This document shows positions 44,605 through 54,870 of a stretch of 64,000 nucleotides of DNA, piece by piece. The notes below the pieces were generated by a model. That model was given only the letters and a program-made list of their open reading frames with translations, was not told where the DNA came from and ran no database searches. This stretch comes from Bradyrhizobium sp. ARR65 (GTDB lineage: Bacteria > Pseudomonadota > Alphaproteobacteria > Rhizobiales > Xanthobacteraceae). The stretch covers positions 349,371-413,370 of the forward strand of contig NZ_AWZU01000001.1 in the NCBI RefSeq assembly GCF_000472385.1. Reading direction: 5' to 3'. Every line of letters starts with the position of its first letter. The first letter of the stretch is position 1. A program made the translations under genes and the position numbers.

Positions 44605-45615
44605 ATGAGTTCCGAAGTGCCCAAGACTGAGACAAGCACTGCGCCCGTCCCTCCAACGCTTTCAGCGGTCGGCAAGCGAGCCGGCGTCTCTTCGATCACG
44701 GTCAGCCGCGTGCTGCGGGTGCCGGATTTGGTGGCGCCCGAAACCCGCGCTCGCGTCGAGGAGGCGATGCGGGAGCTCGGCTATGTCCCGAACCTGGTTG
44801 CGGGCGCCCTCGCGAGTTCGAGGACCAATTCGGTCGGGGTGCTGGTGCCCACAATCGCCAACTCCATCTTCGCCGACACGGTGCAGGGACTCTCCGACAA
44901 GCTCGAGCCGCTTGGCTTCTCCGTGATCCTTGCGCAGTCGCGCTACGACGCCGCGCGCGAGGACCGCATGCTGGCGGCGCTGCTGTCGCGGCGGCCGGAG
45001 GCAATCATCATGGTCGGCTCCCCCGCGACGGAGGAAGGCAATCGCCTGTTGCGCCACGCGCGTATTCCGATCGTCGAGACGTGGGATCTGCCGGCAGCTC
45101 CGATCGACGCCGTTGCCGGCTTCGACAATTACAAGGCCGGCGTTGCCGTCGCAAAGCACCTGATCGCGCAGGGGCGCAAGCAGCTCGCCTTCATCGGCGG
45201 CGACGATCCGCGCGCGACGCGGCGCTGGCTCGGATTCTGGGACGAGATCGTGGCCAGCGGTCTGCCAGAGCCGCGCCGCTTGATCCTGGATCGCAACGCC
45301 TCGGGCAGCGTGGCGGCTCATGCGCGTCTGCCCGATGTCGACGCGGTGTTCGCCGCCAACGATGCCCATGCCATCGGCTTTATGGCGGGCTTGCGGAAGG
45401 CCGGCCTGTTGTGCGACGGTCCGGCGTCGCAGCAGCCGGTTGCGGTCATCGGTCTTGGTGACCTTGAAATGGGCCGGCTGTTCTCGCCGGCGCTAAGCAC
45501 GATCAGCGTCCATGGAGATGCGATCGGCCGAACGGCGGCAACGCTCACACTTGAACGCGGCGGAGAGCGGAAAGTCGATCTTGGCTTCGAGCTGGTCTTG
45601 CGCGACAGCGGCTAA
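44605..45615 (+). CDS. LacI-family transcriptional regulator
   Basis: 336 residues. N-terminal helix-turn-helix TLSAVGKRAGVSSITVSRVL (about 18-37), hinge PNLVAGALASSRTNSVGVLV, then a periplasmic-binding-like effector domain (FADTVQGLSDKLEPLGFSVI; RRPEAIIMVGSPATEEGNRL; DAVFAANDAHAIGFMAGLRK). It most resembles gluconate-type (GntR) repressors. It is divergent from PhyH and the MHS transporter, with twin palindromes between, so autoregulation and control of that pair are expected. Confidence 0.95.
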   Translation: MSSEVPKTETSTAPVPPTLSAVGKRAGVSSITVSRVLRVPDLVAPETRARVEEAMRELGYVPNLVAGALASSRTNSVGVLVPTIANSIFADTVQGLSDKLEPLGFSVILAQSRYDAAREDRMLAALLSRRPEAIIMVGSPATEEGNRLLRHARIPIVETWDLPAAPIDAVAGFDNYKAGVAVAKHLIAQGRKQLAFIGGDDPRATRRWLGFWDEIVASGLPEPRRLILDRNASGSVAAHARLPDVDAVFAANDAHAIGFMAGLRKAGLLCDGPASQQPVAVIGLGDLEMGRLFSPALSTISVHGDAIGRTAATLTLERGGERKVDLGFELVLRDSG

Positions 45616-45679
45616 TACGCAAGCACCAAGTGCCGTAGCATCGGTCGGCTCCTCCAACTCGGCTGACGCACGGGTCCAA

Positions 45680-46963
45680 TTATGCCTCGTTCAAGGCCTG
45701 CGCGATATCCGCGATCAAATCGGACGGATGTTCTATCCCGATCGATAGCCGGATCGTTGAGTCGAGGACGCCTATCTTCTGGCGAATGTCTGCGGGAACG
45801 CCGGAGTGCGTCATGCTTGCCGGCAGGCTCGCAAGCGACTCGGTGCCGCCCAGGCTCACTGCGAGCTTGAAGATTTGCAGCGCGTTCAGGAATTTGAATG
45901 CGGCCGCCTGTCCGCCAACGATGTCGAACGAGAACGTTGAGCCCGCGGCAGTACATTGCCTCGCGAACAGACGTCCCGCCGGGGAGGTGTCTTCGTGATG
46001 GCCAAGATAATGCACTTTGGCGACTTTGACATGGTCGCGCAGGTAATCTGCGACGATCCGCGCATTTGTGTCGGCTTTTTCCATGCGCAGTCCCAGAGTC
46101 TCGAGCGACCGGCTGATCATCCAGCAGGAGTGGGGGTCCAGTTGGGTGCCAATGGCGCCTCGCAACGCCTTGATGGTCTTGATGATCGTTTTTGAACCGA
46201 GCACAGCACCCGCGATCAGGTCTGAATGACCGCCCACATATTTGGTCAGCGAGTACAACGAAATATCCGCGCCGTGTTCAATTGGTCGCTGAAATACCGG
46301 CCCAAGCAGCGTGTTGTCGCACGCGACGATCGGAGCGTGTCCCTGGGACCGCCCGATCATATCGGCGACGCGGCGGATCATTGCGATATCGACGAGGCCG
46401 TTGGTTGGATTGGCCGGCGTTTCAATGAAGATCATCGCGACCCGCCCTTTGCGCACGGCATCCTCCGCCGCCAGGCGGACCGCGGTTTCGTCGATGCCGT
46501 CGGTAAAGCCCACGGCGCCGATGGAGAGGCCCGCAAGCGTGTTCGCAAGCAGAGTTTCTGTTCCGCCATAAAGCGGTTGAGAGTGCAAAATGACGTCGCC
46601 GGGCCGTACGAACGCGAGGATCGTCGTCGCGATCGCCGACATGCCGGATGAGAACAGCGCACAACTCTCGGCGCGCTCGTACACAGAGAGCCGGTCCTCG
46701 ACGATCTCGCTGTTGGGGTGATTGAACCGCGAATAAACCAGGCCCGCACCCATCCCTTCCGGAGGCTCTCGCCGGCCCGAGACGAAATCGAAAAAGTCCT
46801 GACCGTCTTCGGCGGACCTGAAGACGAAGGTCGATGTCAGGAAGACCGGTGGCTTGATGGCTCCTTCCGATAGTTGCGGATCATAGCCGTAGCCGAGCAT
46901 CAGCGTTTCGGGATGCAGCATGTGATTGCCGATGTGGGTCTTCGACGGGAACGGTTTCACCAT
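45680..46963 (-). CDS. Cys/Met-metabolism PLP-dependent enzyme (cystathionine gamma-synthase/methionine gamma-lyase family)
   Basis: 427 residues. Type I PLP fold: [83 protein letters not shown] and the PLP lysine in [15 protein letters not shown]. The sequence cannot separate methionine gamma-lyase, cystathionine gamma-synthase and O-acetylhomoserine sulfhydrylase. The start at 46963 ([10 protein letters not shown]) is chosen as the first methionine near the domain, with GAGACAGG upstream. The gene converges with lacI. Confidence 0.93.
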   Translation of the reverse strand: MVKPFPSKTHIGNHMLHPETLMLGYGYDPQLSEGAIKPPVFLTSTFVFRSAEDGQDFFDFVSGRREPPEGMGAGLVYSRFNHPNSEIVEDRLSVYERAESCALFSSGMSAIATTILAFVRPGDVILHSQPLYGGTETLLANTLAGLSIGAVGFTDGIDETAVRLAAEDAVRKGRVAMIFIETPANPTNGLVDIAMIRRVADMIGRSQGHAPIVACDNTLLGPVFQRPIEHGADISLYSLTKYVGGHSDLIAGAVLGSKTIIKTIKALRGAIGTQLDPHSCWMISRSLETLGLRMEKADTNARIVADYLRDHVKVAKVHYLGHHEDTSPAGRLFARQCTAAGSTFSFDIVGGQAAAFKFLNALQIFKLAVSLGGTESLASLPASMTHSGVPADIRQKIGVLDSTIRLSIGIEHPSDLIADIAQALNEA

Positions 46964-47205
46964 GGCCTGTCTCACTGTATGAATTCGGATGCTTGCCCTG
47001 CGCGAGGACTCTTCCGCGATGGCGATGCCGGTCAAGGGCGATAGATGGGACGCATCGAGCGCCTGCCTCACCATTTCGACGGCGCCTTAGGGCGATCACC
47101 TTAGCAAAGATGGGGAATAATCCCGAAGACAATGCGGCTCGCACCGCACAGAATGATGTTCCAACGATGATCCTGTCCGGCAATCGGAGGGACCATGACG
47201 GGTCC

Positions 47206-47241
47206 TTCATCAATTATCTCTTCTTCATCAATTATCTCTTC
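47206..47241. repeat. 18-bp tandem duplication ahead of the Gly-rich gene
   Basis: TTCATCAATTATCTCTTC occurs twice without a gap (47206-47223 and 47224-47241), ending 18 bp before the ATG of the glycine-rich protein, next to its ribosome-binding site. It is likely in the 5' leader and could alter mRNA structure or spacing. Confidence 0.85.
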
Positions 47242-47258
47242 AACGAACGGAGGTCTTC

Positions 47259-47630
47259 ATGCTCAGGAAAATGCTGATTGCATTGGTCGTCGCAACTCTG
47301 GGTACTACGCTTGTTTCCGCCGACGCCTCTGCGCGGGGCGGGTTCGGCGGTGGTGGTTTTCGTGGCGGCGGCTTCCACGGCGGGTTCGCCGGGGGCGGTT
47401 GGCGGGGTGGCGGCTGGGGCGGAGGCTGGCGCGGCGGTGGCTGGGGTTGGCGTGGTCCGGCGTTCGCGGCCGCGGGCATAGGCCTGGGTTTGGGTCTTGC
47501 CAGCGCCGCCGCTTGGGGACCGGGCTGGGGCTGGGGACCGGGCTGGGGGTGGGGCGGTGGGTGCACACAATGGCGTCAGGTCTGGACCGGCTGGGGTTGG
47601 CGCGTTGTCCCAGTAAACGTCTGTTGGTGA
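47259..47630 (+). CDS. Secreted glycine/tryptophan-rich protein
   Basis: 123 residues. Signal peptide MLRKMLIALVVATLGTTLVS, cleaved near SADASARGG, then GGF/GGW repeats (GGFRGGGFHGGFAGGGWRGG), a hydrophobic core (AFAAAGIGLGLGLASAAAWG), GWGWGPGWGW and a C-terminal CTQWRQVWTGWGWRVVPVNVCW with two cysteines. Small envelope proteins of this kind are common in Bradyrhizobium; function unknown. ATG 47259 has ACGGAGGTCTTC upstream. Confidence 0.85.
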   Translation: MLRKMLIALVVATLGTTLVSADASARGGFGGGGFRGGGFHGGFAGGGWRGGGWGGGWRGGGWGWRGPAFAAAGIGLGLGLASAAAWGPGWGWGPGWGWGGGCTQWRQVWTGWGWRVVPVNVCW

Positions 47631-47786
47631 GACATCAGATCACGCCAGCGCAGGCGCTTCGACGGTTACGACCTTGATGCAGGCCAACGATGCGACGGCG
47701 GCGTCGATCGCCGATCGCGGCCAGACCCGGACTTGTCCATGGCACGAACGGGATCGGCCGTTCGTGCGTGGCCGCCATTGCTCCCG

Positions 47787-48899
47787 TTATCTCAAGAAAT
47801 CTCGGAAGCGTCGAAGAGAGAAAAAGAACAGAATCGCGCCTATCACCAGTAGCGCGCCGATCTGCGGCCAGACGACGGCCAGCCCGGCGCCACGGAACAG
47901 CACGGCTTGCGCAAGAATGACGAAGTGGGTGTTCGGCGCCGCGAGCATGATGTTCTGGATGATCTCGGGCATGCTCTCCCGTGGCGTCGTGGCCCCCGAC
48001 AGCATCTGCAGCGGCATCAGGACGAGCATCAGCAGAAGGCCGAACTGCGGCATGGTTCCACCAACCGTGGCCAGGAAAATGCCCATGCTGGTCGTGGCGA
48101 AGAGATAGAGTGCCGTACCGAACAGGAACAACGGGACCGAGCCTCCAATCGGGACCGACAACAGTCCCTGCACGATGAACACCAGCGACACGCTGGCGGC
48201 CAGCAAAACCACAAGACCCATCGACCAGATCTTGCTCGCCATGATCTCGAATGGCGTCACCGGCATCACGAGCAGGTGTTCGATGGTGCCATACTCCCGC
48301 TCGCGAATGAGCGCGGCTCCGGTCAGAATGATCGACAGCATCGTGACGGAGGAGATCACGTTGTTGATCGCGCCGAACCAACCCTTGTTGAGCTCGGGGT
48401 TGAAGCGTGCCCGCAGCGCCAGGTCGATGGGGGGAGGGGCCGCTGAGCGATAGCGAGCGAGAAATTCGCTGACCTCGTCGCCCACGATCGTCTGGATATA
48501 GCCGCTCCCGGTGAAGGCCTGCGACATGCGGGTCGCATCCACGTTTAGCTGGATGGCCGGCGATCTCCTGGCCAGCAGGTCGCGTTGAAAATTCGGCGGA
48601 ATGTTGAGCGCGAAGGTGTCGAGTCCCGCATCCATGCGGGGGTTCACCTCCGACTGCGAAATCAGGCGCGGTATCGTGAAATATGGCGGATTGAACGCGG
48701 TGATGATGCGCGTCGAGGCTGGCGACTTGTCCTCGTCGACGATAGCGAGCGCGGCCCGATTCAAGGTCTCTGGCTGTGCGCTGGACGCCGTATATATCGA
48801 GACCGTGAAGGCATAGACGATCAGGATCAGCATCATCGGATTGCGCAAAAGGCCCCACAATTCCTTGATGCCGAGCTGAAGGATGTTGGCGGTACGCAT
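47787..48899 (-). CDS. ABC-2 type transporter permease (YhhJ-like)
   Basis: 370 residues. N-terminal helix LRNPMMLILIVYAFTVSIYT, a large periplasmic domain (FTIPRLISQSEVNPRMDAGL) and five C-terminal helices with REREYGTIEHLLVMPVTPFEIMASK, the ABC2_membrane_3 hallmark. Third gene of an HlyD/RbbA/permease export system, translated 3 bp after rbbA. Inner membrane. The start at 48899 (MRTANILQLG) is chosen; further upstream the open frame only covers the antisense of rbbA. Confidence 0.94.
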   Translation of the reverse strand: MRTANILQLGIKELWGLLRNPMMLILIVYAFTVSIYTASSAQPETLNRAALAIVDEDKSPASTRIITAFNPPYFTIPRLISQSEVNPRMDAGLDTFALNIPPNFQRDLLARRSPAIQLNVDATRMSQAFTGSGYIQTIVGDEVSEFLARYRSAAPPPIDLALRARFNPELNKGWFGAINNVISSVTMLSIILTGAALIREREYGTIEHLLVMPVTPFEIMASKIWSMGLVVLLAASVSLVFIVQGLLSVPIGGSVPLFLFGTALYLFATTSMGIFLATVGGTMPQFGLLLMLVLMPLQMLSGATTPRESMPEIIQNIMLAAPNTHFVILAQAVLFRGAGLAVVWPQIGALLVIGAILFFFSLRRFRDFLR

Positions 48900-48901
48900 G
48901 G

Positions 48902-51688
48902 CTATCTCGCCTGTTTCCTCAATAGCGCCACGCCGAGACCAAGTAGCACCGGGACGGTCACGAGCAGCGCAACAAAGGGTCCCGTCAGGTCGCCGAAGTC
49001 GAGCCCCTTCGAGAAGGTGCCGCGCGTGATCGTGACGAAATGAGCGGTCGGGTAGATTCGTCCAATGAAGGCACCGGCTCCCTGAAGGGACGACACCGGA
49101 TCGACCAGCCCCGAATATTGGGTGGCCGGGATCATGGTCAGGAGCGCGGTCGCGAAGATCGCGGCGATCTGACTGCTTATGAACGCCGAGATCACGAGTC
49201 CCATCGCGGTGGTAATAATGACATAGAGGAGCGCAGCGGCTGTAAAGGCGAAGAAGCTGCCGGTGAACGGGACGCGGAAGACGAATACGGCGAAGGCGGT
49301 CAACAGGAAGAAATTCAGCATGGCGAGCGCCGCATACGGAATCTGCTTGCCGACCAGAAACTCCAGCCGTGTCACGGGCGTCACGTAGAAATTGATGATC
49401 GATCCCAATTCCTTCTCCCGCACGACGCTCAGCGTCGCCAATATCGCCGGTATGATCAGCAGGAGCACCGGGATGACGGCGGGAGCCATGGCTACGATGC
49501 TCTTCAGATCCGGGTTGTAGCGGAAACGGACCTCGAGCTGGAAATCGCCTGTGGTCGCGGCATTGCCGTAGAGCTGCCGGGCACGCTGCGCCAGCCAGGT
49601 TGCGTGCATCGCCTGCACGTAACTCCTCACGGTTTCCGCGCGCGAGGGCATCGCACCATCGATCCACGCGCCGATCCGAACGTTGCGACCGTGTGCCGCA
49701 TCGCGCGCGAACCCCGGCGGAATCTCTAGCGCGAGACTGAGTTCGCCGCTGCGCATGCGGCGATCGAGATCGTCATAATTGGTAATCGGGGGCAGTTCCG
49801 TGAAATAGCGCGATCCGGATATCTGCAGGATGTAGTCGCGGCTTATCGTCGTGTCGTCGTGATCCATGACGGCGAACGAAAGATTCTCGACATCCATATT
49901 GAGGCCGTAGCCCAGCACAAACATCATGATGAGGCTGCCGAGAATGGCCAGCGTGGCCCGGATCGGATCGCGTCGCAGCTCGAGCGCTTCCCGATGGGTA
50001 TAGGCGAACATGCGCCGCAGGTCGAAGAAGCGCATGAGCCGGCCGTGTGCCGCGCCTTCGTTGCCGTGCGGCTCAACCTCGATTGGTGCCGCCGGTGCGG
50101 CGCTCGGTGGCTTGGTATCCGTCGCGCCGATGGCATCTTGCAGATAGGCGACGAAGGCTTCTTCGAGGCTACCGTCGCCGCGCTGTTCGGCAAGTCTCTC
50201 CGGTACATCGCTCACAAGCACCTTGCCCGCGTGCATGAGCGAGATACGGTCGCAGCGCTCGGCCTCGTTCATGAAATGTGTCGACACGAAGATCGTGACA
50301 TTGTCCTTGCGGGAGAGGTCGGACAGGCTCTGCCAGAAGCCGTCGCGTGCCACCGGATCGACGCCGGACGTGGGCTCGTCGAGGATCAAGATGTCGGGCG
50401 CATGGATCATCGCTACCGCCAGCGAAAGGCGCTGGCGGACGCCAAGCGGCAGTGCATCGGGCAGCATATGCATGGAATCTGCGAGGTCGAACCGCTGCGC
50501 CATCTCCTGGACCCGACCTTCGATCGTGTCGGGGGCGAGCCGAAACAGGCGCGCATGCAGGTCAAGGTTCTGCCGGATTGTCAACTCGGAATAGAGCGAG
50601 AAGGCCTGCGACATGTAGCCGACGCGGCGCCGCACATCCATGTCCTTGGGATCGACCTCGTGACCAAACAATCTTGCGGTGCCTTCGCTGGCGGGCAACA
50701 GCCCGGTCAGCACCTTCATGGTCGTGGTCTTGCCGCAACCGTTGGAGCCGAGAAAGCCGAAGATCTCGCCGCGGGAAATGCGGAAACTCACATTGTCGAC
50801 CGCGGTAAAATCGCCGAACCTTACGGTGAGTTGCTCGGCTTCGATGGCCACGTCATCGGCGCGTCCGCCTGGGCGAGGCGGGATCACCACCTCCCTGTGG
50901 CCCCGGCGCTGCTCCTCCGGAAGCAGGCCGATAAAAGCGGCATCGAGGTTGGTCATACCCGTCTGCCGCAGCAAGTCCGAGGGCGTGCCCGTCGCGAGCA
51001 CGCGACCTTCGTCCATTGCGACCAGCCAGTCGAAGCGAGCTGCTTCCTCCATATAGGCGGTAGCGACGATGACACTCATGCCGGGATGGCTGCCGCGGAT
51101 CACGTCGATCAGTTCCCAGAATTGGCGGCGCGAGAGCGGGTCGACACCGGTCGTCGGCTCGTCCAGGATCAGCAGGTCGGGATCATGGATCAGCGCGCAG
51201 CAAAGGCTGAGCTTCTGCTTCATGCCCCCCGAGAGCTTGCCGGCCGGTCGACCGGCGAACGGCGCAAGCCCCGTGCCCTGCAGAAGTTGATCGATGCGCT
51301 GTTCGCGCTCGTGCCTGCCCTGGCCGAACAGACGGCCAAAGAAATCGGCATTCTCGAAGACGGACAATGTCGGATAGAGATTCTTGCCGAGTCCTTGCGG
51401 CATATAGGCGATCTGCGGACAGGTCAGCCTGCGGTGCGCGGCGTCGGCCATATCGCCGCCGAGCACATGGACCCGCCCTTCCTGAACCGCACGGGCGCCG
51501 GCGATGAGGGACAGCAGGCTGGACTTGCCGACGCCATCAGGTCCGATCAGCCCGACCATGCGTTCGCCTGGGATATCGAGCGTGATGGCATCCAGCGCGC
51601 GCGTCTTGCCGTACGACAGCCCCACCGCTTCCAGGTGCACCACGGGCGCAGGACGGTGAGAGCCATCTGCGGTCGGCGCTCGTTTCAT
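48902..51688 (-). CDS. rbbA: ABC transporter fusion with two ATPase domains and a permease (RbbA/YhiH type)
   Basis: 928 residues. Two ABC domains with Walker [10 protein letters not shown] (about 50) and GSNGCGKTT (about 325), signatures [12 protein letters not shown] and [11 protein letters not shown], both with ILDEPT..GVDP; then a C-terminal ABC-2 permease half ([40 protein letters not shown]). This architecture is that of RbbA/YhiH. It works with the HlyD protein and YhhJ-like permease to export a substrate, probably a drug or cationic compound. The start at 51688 overlaps the hlyD stop (ATGA). The second signature motif lacks the canonical SGG. Confidence 0.95.
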   Translation of the reverse strand: MKRAPTADGSHRPAPVVHLEAVGLSYGKTRALDAITLDIPGERMVGLIGPDGVGKSSLLSLIAGARAVQEGRVHVLGGDMADAAHRRLTCPQIAYMPQGLGKNLYPTLSVFENADFFGRLFGQGRHEREQRIDQLLQGTGLAPFAGRPAGKLSGGMKQKLSLCCALIHDPDLLILDEPTTGVDPLSRRQFWELIDVIRGSHPGMSVIVATAYMEEAARFDWLVAMDEGRVLATGTPSDLLRQTGMTNLDAAFIGLLPEEQRRGHREVVIPPRPGGRADDVAIEAEQLTVRFGDFTAVDNVSFRISRGEIFGFLGSNGCGKTTTMKVLTGLLPASEGTARLFGHEVDPKDMDVRRRVGYMSQAFSLYSELTIRQNLDLHARLFRLAPDTIEGRVQEMAQRFDLADSMHMLPDALPLGVRQRLSLAVAMIHAPDILILDEPTSGVDPVARDGFWQSLSDLSRKDNVTIFVSTHFMNEAERCDRISLMHAGKVLVSDVPERLAEQRGDGSLEEAFVAYLQDAIGATDTKPPSAAPAAPIEVEPHGNEGAAHGRLMRFFDLRRMFAYTHREALELRRDPIRATLAILGSLIMMFVLGYGLNMDVENLSFAVMDHDDTTISRDYILQISGSRYFTELPPITNYDDLDRRMRSGELSLALEIPPGFARDAAHGRNVRIGAWIDGAMPSRAETVRSYVQAMHATWLAQRARQLYGNAATTGDFQLEVRFRYNPDLKSIVAMAPAVIPVLLLIIPAILATLSVVREKELGSIINFYVTPVTRLEFLVGKQIPYAALAMLNFFLLTAFAVFVFRVPFTGSFFAFTAAALLYVIITTAMGLVISAFISSQIAAIFATALLTMIPATQYSGLVDPVSSLQGAGAFIGRIYPTAHFVTITRGTFSKGLDFGDLTGPFVALLVTVPVLLGLGVALLRKQAR

Positions 51689-52755
51689 TTGACCAGCTTC
51701 TCGGTCAGAAACGCCGGCCACTCGGCATTCGAGTCGATCCGCACGAAAGCCCGGCCGGGAAGGCCGGTTTTGACCTGTTCGATGTATCTCTGCAGCAAAT
51801 CCGGCGAGATATGTGCCCTGATGCGGAACATGAGCTTCTGACGTTCGTCTTCCGTTTCCACCGTCTTCGGCGTGAATTGCGCAACGTTGGCGACGAAGCT
51901 CGCTTTGGCGGGAATGACCCATTGCGGCGCGGCATCCAGGATGATGCGGACGTCCGCACCGATCGCAACGCGCCCCGCCTGAGCTGTCGGCAGGAAGAAA
52001 GTCATGTAGACGTCGCCGAGATCAACCATGTTGAGCACGCGTCCGCCGGCGGCGAGCACCTCCCCCGGCTGTGCCACGCGGAATTGCACACGCCCGTCGC
52101 GCGGCGCCCTCAAAGTGCTGTCGTTAATGTCGGCTTCGATGCTCTCGATGGTGGCCTTCGCCGCATCGACCGCCGCCTGTGCATCGACCACCTGTGCCTG
52201 GGCAGAGCTGATGGCCGCCTCCGACGCCGCAAGCTGCGCCTCTGCCGCAGCCACTGCGGCCGTCGCACCCTCGGCAGCCGCCCGATCGTCATCGAACGTC
52301 TGTTGCGAAACCGCGTTTGTCCTTATCAACTGAGACGAACGCTGGAATTTCCGCTCCGCGGTATCCAGTTCGGCATTGCGCTGCGTGATCACGGCAACGG
52401 CGGATTTCTTCTCGGCCTCTCGCTGGGTCACCACGCTCTTGGCCGTATCGATGCCGATGCTGGCGCGGCGCAGCTGCGCCTTGGCCTGACGGAGTTGAGC
52501 GTTCAACTGCGCCGTATCCATGCGCGCCAGGATTTGTCCTGCAGTGACGAAATCACCCTCCCTGACCAGGATGTCCTGAATGCGTCCCGCCGTCTTGCTC
52601 GCAATATCGATTTCAGTCGCCTCGATGCGGCCGTTGCCACTGGCAATTCCCGGTGGGAGATTGCCTCCGCCGAGTTTCTGCCAGGCGAAATAACCGCCTG
52701 CTGCAAGAACCAGCACGAGGAGGGCGGTCAGCCAGCGTTTTCGGCTCGTCGTCAT
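51685..52755 (-). CDS. HlyD-family periplasmic adaptor (YhiI-like)
   Basis: 356 residues. One N-terminal membrane anchor ([18 protein letters not shown]), then biotinyl-lipoyl-like ([22 protein letters not shown]), a long Ala-rich coiled-coil hairpin ([20 protein letters not shown]) and a beta-barrel ([20 protein letters not shown]). It bridges the inner-membrane pump to an outer-membrane channel. ATGA overlaps on both sides: with the 140-residue protein upstream and with rbbA downstream. Confidence 0.95.
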   Translation of the reverse strand: MTTSRKRWLTALLVLVLAAGGYFAWQKLGGGNLPPGIASGNGRIEATEIDIASKTAGRIQDILVREGDFVTAGQILARMDTAQLNAQLRQAKAQLRRASIGIDTAKSVVTQREAEKKSAVAVITQRNAELDTAERKFQRSSQLIRTNAVSQQTFDDDRAAAEGATAAVAAAEAQLAASEAAISSAQAQVVDAQAAVDAAKATIESIEADINDSTLRAPRDGRVQFRVAQPGEVLAAGGRVLNMVDLGDVYMTFFLPTAQAGRVAIGADVRIILDAAPQWVIPAKASFVANVAQFTPKTVETEDERQKLMFRIRAHISPDLLQRYIEQVKTGLPGRAFVRIDSNAEWPAFLTEKLVK

Positions 52756-53174
52756 CGTTTAGATTTCGGGTCATCGACACATGGGTCAGGCCGTCCGGCT
52801 GCCTTGAAACGCGCCTTCACCAGCTCGCGTATTCGCTCATTGGCAAACGCGCTGGGATCGAACGCGTTGCCCCGAACATTGACCCGCCAGGTGCGGCAGT
52901 CGAGATTGAACTTCTTGCCATGGACGCAGCCAAGCGTCGCTTGCAGCGCGCCGAAAATGCGACTGATCGTCAAGCCTATCGCCGGCCTCTTGCGGCGATC
53001 GATATCAAGATAGACGGAGCGGCTGGTAGCGGTGAACAAGTTACAGACACGCACAAGCCGTGGATCAGCCTTGGCTGCACTTATCAGCGCGTCGGTCATC
53101 CCGCTGCCGTTCGCCGGATGTTGTGCTTTTAGCGCCTGGAGCTGGTAGCAGGCCGATATTCCAGTTAGATACAT
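52752..53174 (-). CDS. Hypothetical protein, translationally coupled to the efflux operon
   Basis: 140 residues. Its stop overlaps the HlyD start (ATGA), and AAGGAGCGAGAG precedes ATG 53174, so it is a genuine operon member. Visible features: several cysteines (four, including CYQ, CNL, GCVHGKKFNLDC and DPCVDD), a central basic strand-like part (SVYLDIDRRKRPAIGLTISR) and a charged C-terminal helix (FANERIRELVKARFKAAG). No signal peptide and no known domain that I recognise. It may be a substrate, a partner or a regulator of the pump. Confidence 0.75.
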   Translation of the reverse strand: MYLTGISACYQLQALKAQHPANGSGMTDALISAAKADPRLVRVCNLFTATSRSVYLDIDRRKRPAIGLTISRIFGALQATLGCVHGKKFNLDCRTWRVNVRGNAFDPSAFANERIRELVKARFKAAGRPDPCVDDPKSKR

Positions 53175-53346
53175 CTCTCGCTCCTTGCACGGCTGATGCC
53201 CACAAGGTCAGCGTTTCCCGAAAGGCCTCAGCCCGATTTCGATACACCAAGGCGGCCCTCGGTCGCGCGTAGTGTTGGAGCGGAGGCCGGCCGTTTGATC
53301 CGCCGGGCTCTTGTTCTCATATGATCTCATGCGAAACGCCTGCTCA

Positions 53347-53622
53347 TCACCGCCATCCGCAACGCCGGCGGCCGCGATGCCACCAGCAAACCCAGCGCCG
53401 CCTGCGGCGAGTTCGCGGTGGTGGTCGGCGCCAACCCGGACGTCGGGGTCCCCACTGCGCTTGCGTAGCGGGCGGCGACGATTTTTCGATTTCCTGCAGA
53501 TCAGGCGCGGCGGGCATTGCCTCTGCACTGTCAATGAGACTGACGCTTGAGGCGCCTATAGCTGCAGTAGCGACGACACCGGGGATGAGACGAAGGAAAG
53601 CGCGACGACTTTGTGCGTTCAT
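53347..53622 (-). CDS. Small Tat-exported arginine/tryptophan-rich protein
   Basis: 91 residues. Twin-arginine signal MNAQSRRAFLRLIPGVVATA, cleaved after SAEAMPA, then a short acidic linker (PDLQEIEKSS) and a strongly basic tail (QWGPRRPGWRRPPPRTRRRR followed by WVCWWHRGRRRCGWR) with two cysteines. Similar Arg/Trp-rich tails occur in many Bradyrhizobium envelope proteins; function unknown. AGGAGGAAATC precedes ATG 53622. It lies 14 bp after the HdeD-type gene, so they share a transcript. Confidence 0.85.
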   Translation of the reverse strand: MNAQSRRAFLRLIPGVVATAAIGASSVSLIDSAEAMPAAPDLQEIEKSSPPATQAQWGPRRPGWRRPPPRTRRRRRWVCWWHRGRRRCGWR

Positions 53623-53636
53623 GATTTCCTCCTCAC

Positions 53637-54194
53637 TCACACAGTTCCTCGCACCGATTGAAACGCGTATAGCAGCCATGCGACCCCATGAAAAAGCAGA
53701 TCGACGCCAAGCACAAATCCCAGGGCCCAGAGGCCGATGTCCGGGATTCCGAACAAAATCAAAAGACCGGCGAGCACGCCGAACGCGCCGGAGATCAGCA
53801 TCATCCATCCGCCTTGCCGCCAGTAGGCGAAACTGAGGACGCCTCGGATGATGCCCGACGCCAGCAGCAGCGCCGCGAGCAGAGAGGTCAATATCAGTGC
53901 GCCTGCGGTCGGCTCGCTTAGCAGCACCAGCCCAAAAGCCAGATAGATCGTGCCCAGAAGTATCTGCCAGACGAACCCGCCCCATCCTTTGCTCCAGAAC
54001 GCATGAACAATCTCGAACGCGCCTGCGGCGATGACCGTAAGTCCGATCAACTTGACGCTGATCATGGTCGCGAACGTCACGTCGCTGAGCGCAAAGATGC
54101 CGGCGGCGATCATGACGATGCCAAGAAGGCTACAGATCCAGAGTGGCGGCGGACGCAGGGTCTGAAGGCTGGAGCTGGTGCCGTAGACCGTCAT
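53637..54194 (-). CDS. HdeD family membrane protein
   Basis: 185 residues, six hydrophobic segments. DUF308/HdeD repeats: LLGIVMIAAGIFAL, GLTVIAAGAFEIVHAFWSKGW, WQILLGTIYLAFGLVLLSEPTAG, SGIIRGVLSFAYWRQGG and GVLAGLLILFGIPDIGLWALG. In enteric bacteria HdeD is linked to acid resistance; here it heads the run HdeD, Tat protein, unknown, HlyD, RbbA, permease. A stress-related envelope role is likely but unproven. Confidence 0.93.
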   Translation of the reverse strand: MTVYGTSSSLQTLRPPPLWICSLLGIVMIAAGIFALSDVTFATMISVKLIGLTVIAAGAFEIVHAFWSKGWGGFVWQILLGTIYLAFGLVLLSEPTAGALILTSLLAALLLASGIIRGVLSFAYWRQGGWMMLISGAFGVLAGLLILFGIPDIGLWALGFVLGVDLLFHGVAWLLYAFQSVRGTV

Positions 54195-54544
54195 GCAGTC
54201 CTCCCGAATGCGCGCGATAACGATTGCACGGGTCTCGGCGAAATACCCTGGGAGCTTCGAAGGAACTTCCTGGATGGTAGCCTTCGACGTTCGAGAACGA
54301 CATCAGGCGAAACCCTGAGCGAAAGGGAGGAATGTTCCGATCGGGGCGCGGAGCGCCGCCGCTCATCTGTCGGGAGGCAGGGCGGCCACATTGCATCTGT
54401 TCGGACGGACTAAACGCGGCCCGCTTCGGAACGCTCCATGGCCGGGAGTTGACATCATCGCACGGCTGTTTCCCAAAGGAGCAGATTGGTCACCCTGCCA
54501 ACAGATTGATCCCGATCGCGCTCGATCGGCGGCTGCGTGACTTT
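54195..54544. other. Intergenic region of 350 bp, nothing assigned
   Basis: No open frame with a credible start or domain. It must contain the promoter of the HdeD-headed transcription unit. The plus strand shows TTGACATCATCGCACGG near 54446, but no matching -10 element was found. Confidence 0.45.
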
Positions 54545-54787
54545 TCACCTCGCGGTGTAGGTACGAACTCGCCGACTGCCATAGTGCGGATGTTTTCCGC
54601 CACGAAAACGCCAGTACCGGTGTTTGGGCAAGGCCGTGTTGGTGTTGGGCGTATTGGCAGCAGGAGCGGCGCTCTTCGGCGCGGAGACGTTGGCGTCATT
54701 CGTCTGCGCCACGGACTTGGGTGAGAGCGCCGCGACCAGCAGCAGTACCGCCGCAATGAGAGCGCCGCCTACAGCGTTGATCTTCAC
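54545..54787 (-). CDS. Small exported basic protein, hypothetical
   Basis: 80 residues. Signal peptide (MKINAVGGALIAAVLLLVAA, cleaved near KSVAQTND), a Pro/Ala/Asn-rich linker (SAAPAANTPNTNTALP) and a basic aromatic tail (KHRYWRFRGGKHPHYGSRRV). GTG 54787 is the start, with GAAGGAGGAAAGA just upstream. Family unknown; the layout resembles other small periplasmic proteins of Bradyrhizobium. Confidence 0.8.
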   Translation of the reverse strand: MKINAVGGALIAAVLLLVAALSPKSVAQTNDANVSAPKSAAPAANTPNTNTALPKHRYWRFRGGKHPHYGSRRVRTYTAR

Positions 54788-54870
54788 TCTTTCCTCCTTC
54801 GGTTAACAACTATTCCCGGCTTCAATTCGCAGCTTCCAAATCGCTGTTTCCTTGCGATGCTGCCCAGCGA

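Noticed and set aside
46964..47258. SAM-II or other riboswitch upstream of the Cys/Met PLP enzyme
   Set aside because: No conserved SAM-II core or expression-platform hairpin could be recognised by eye.
49859..51841. Open frame of 660 codons on the plus strand
   Set aside because: Antisense of rbbA; explained by codon bias of the real gene.
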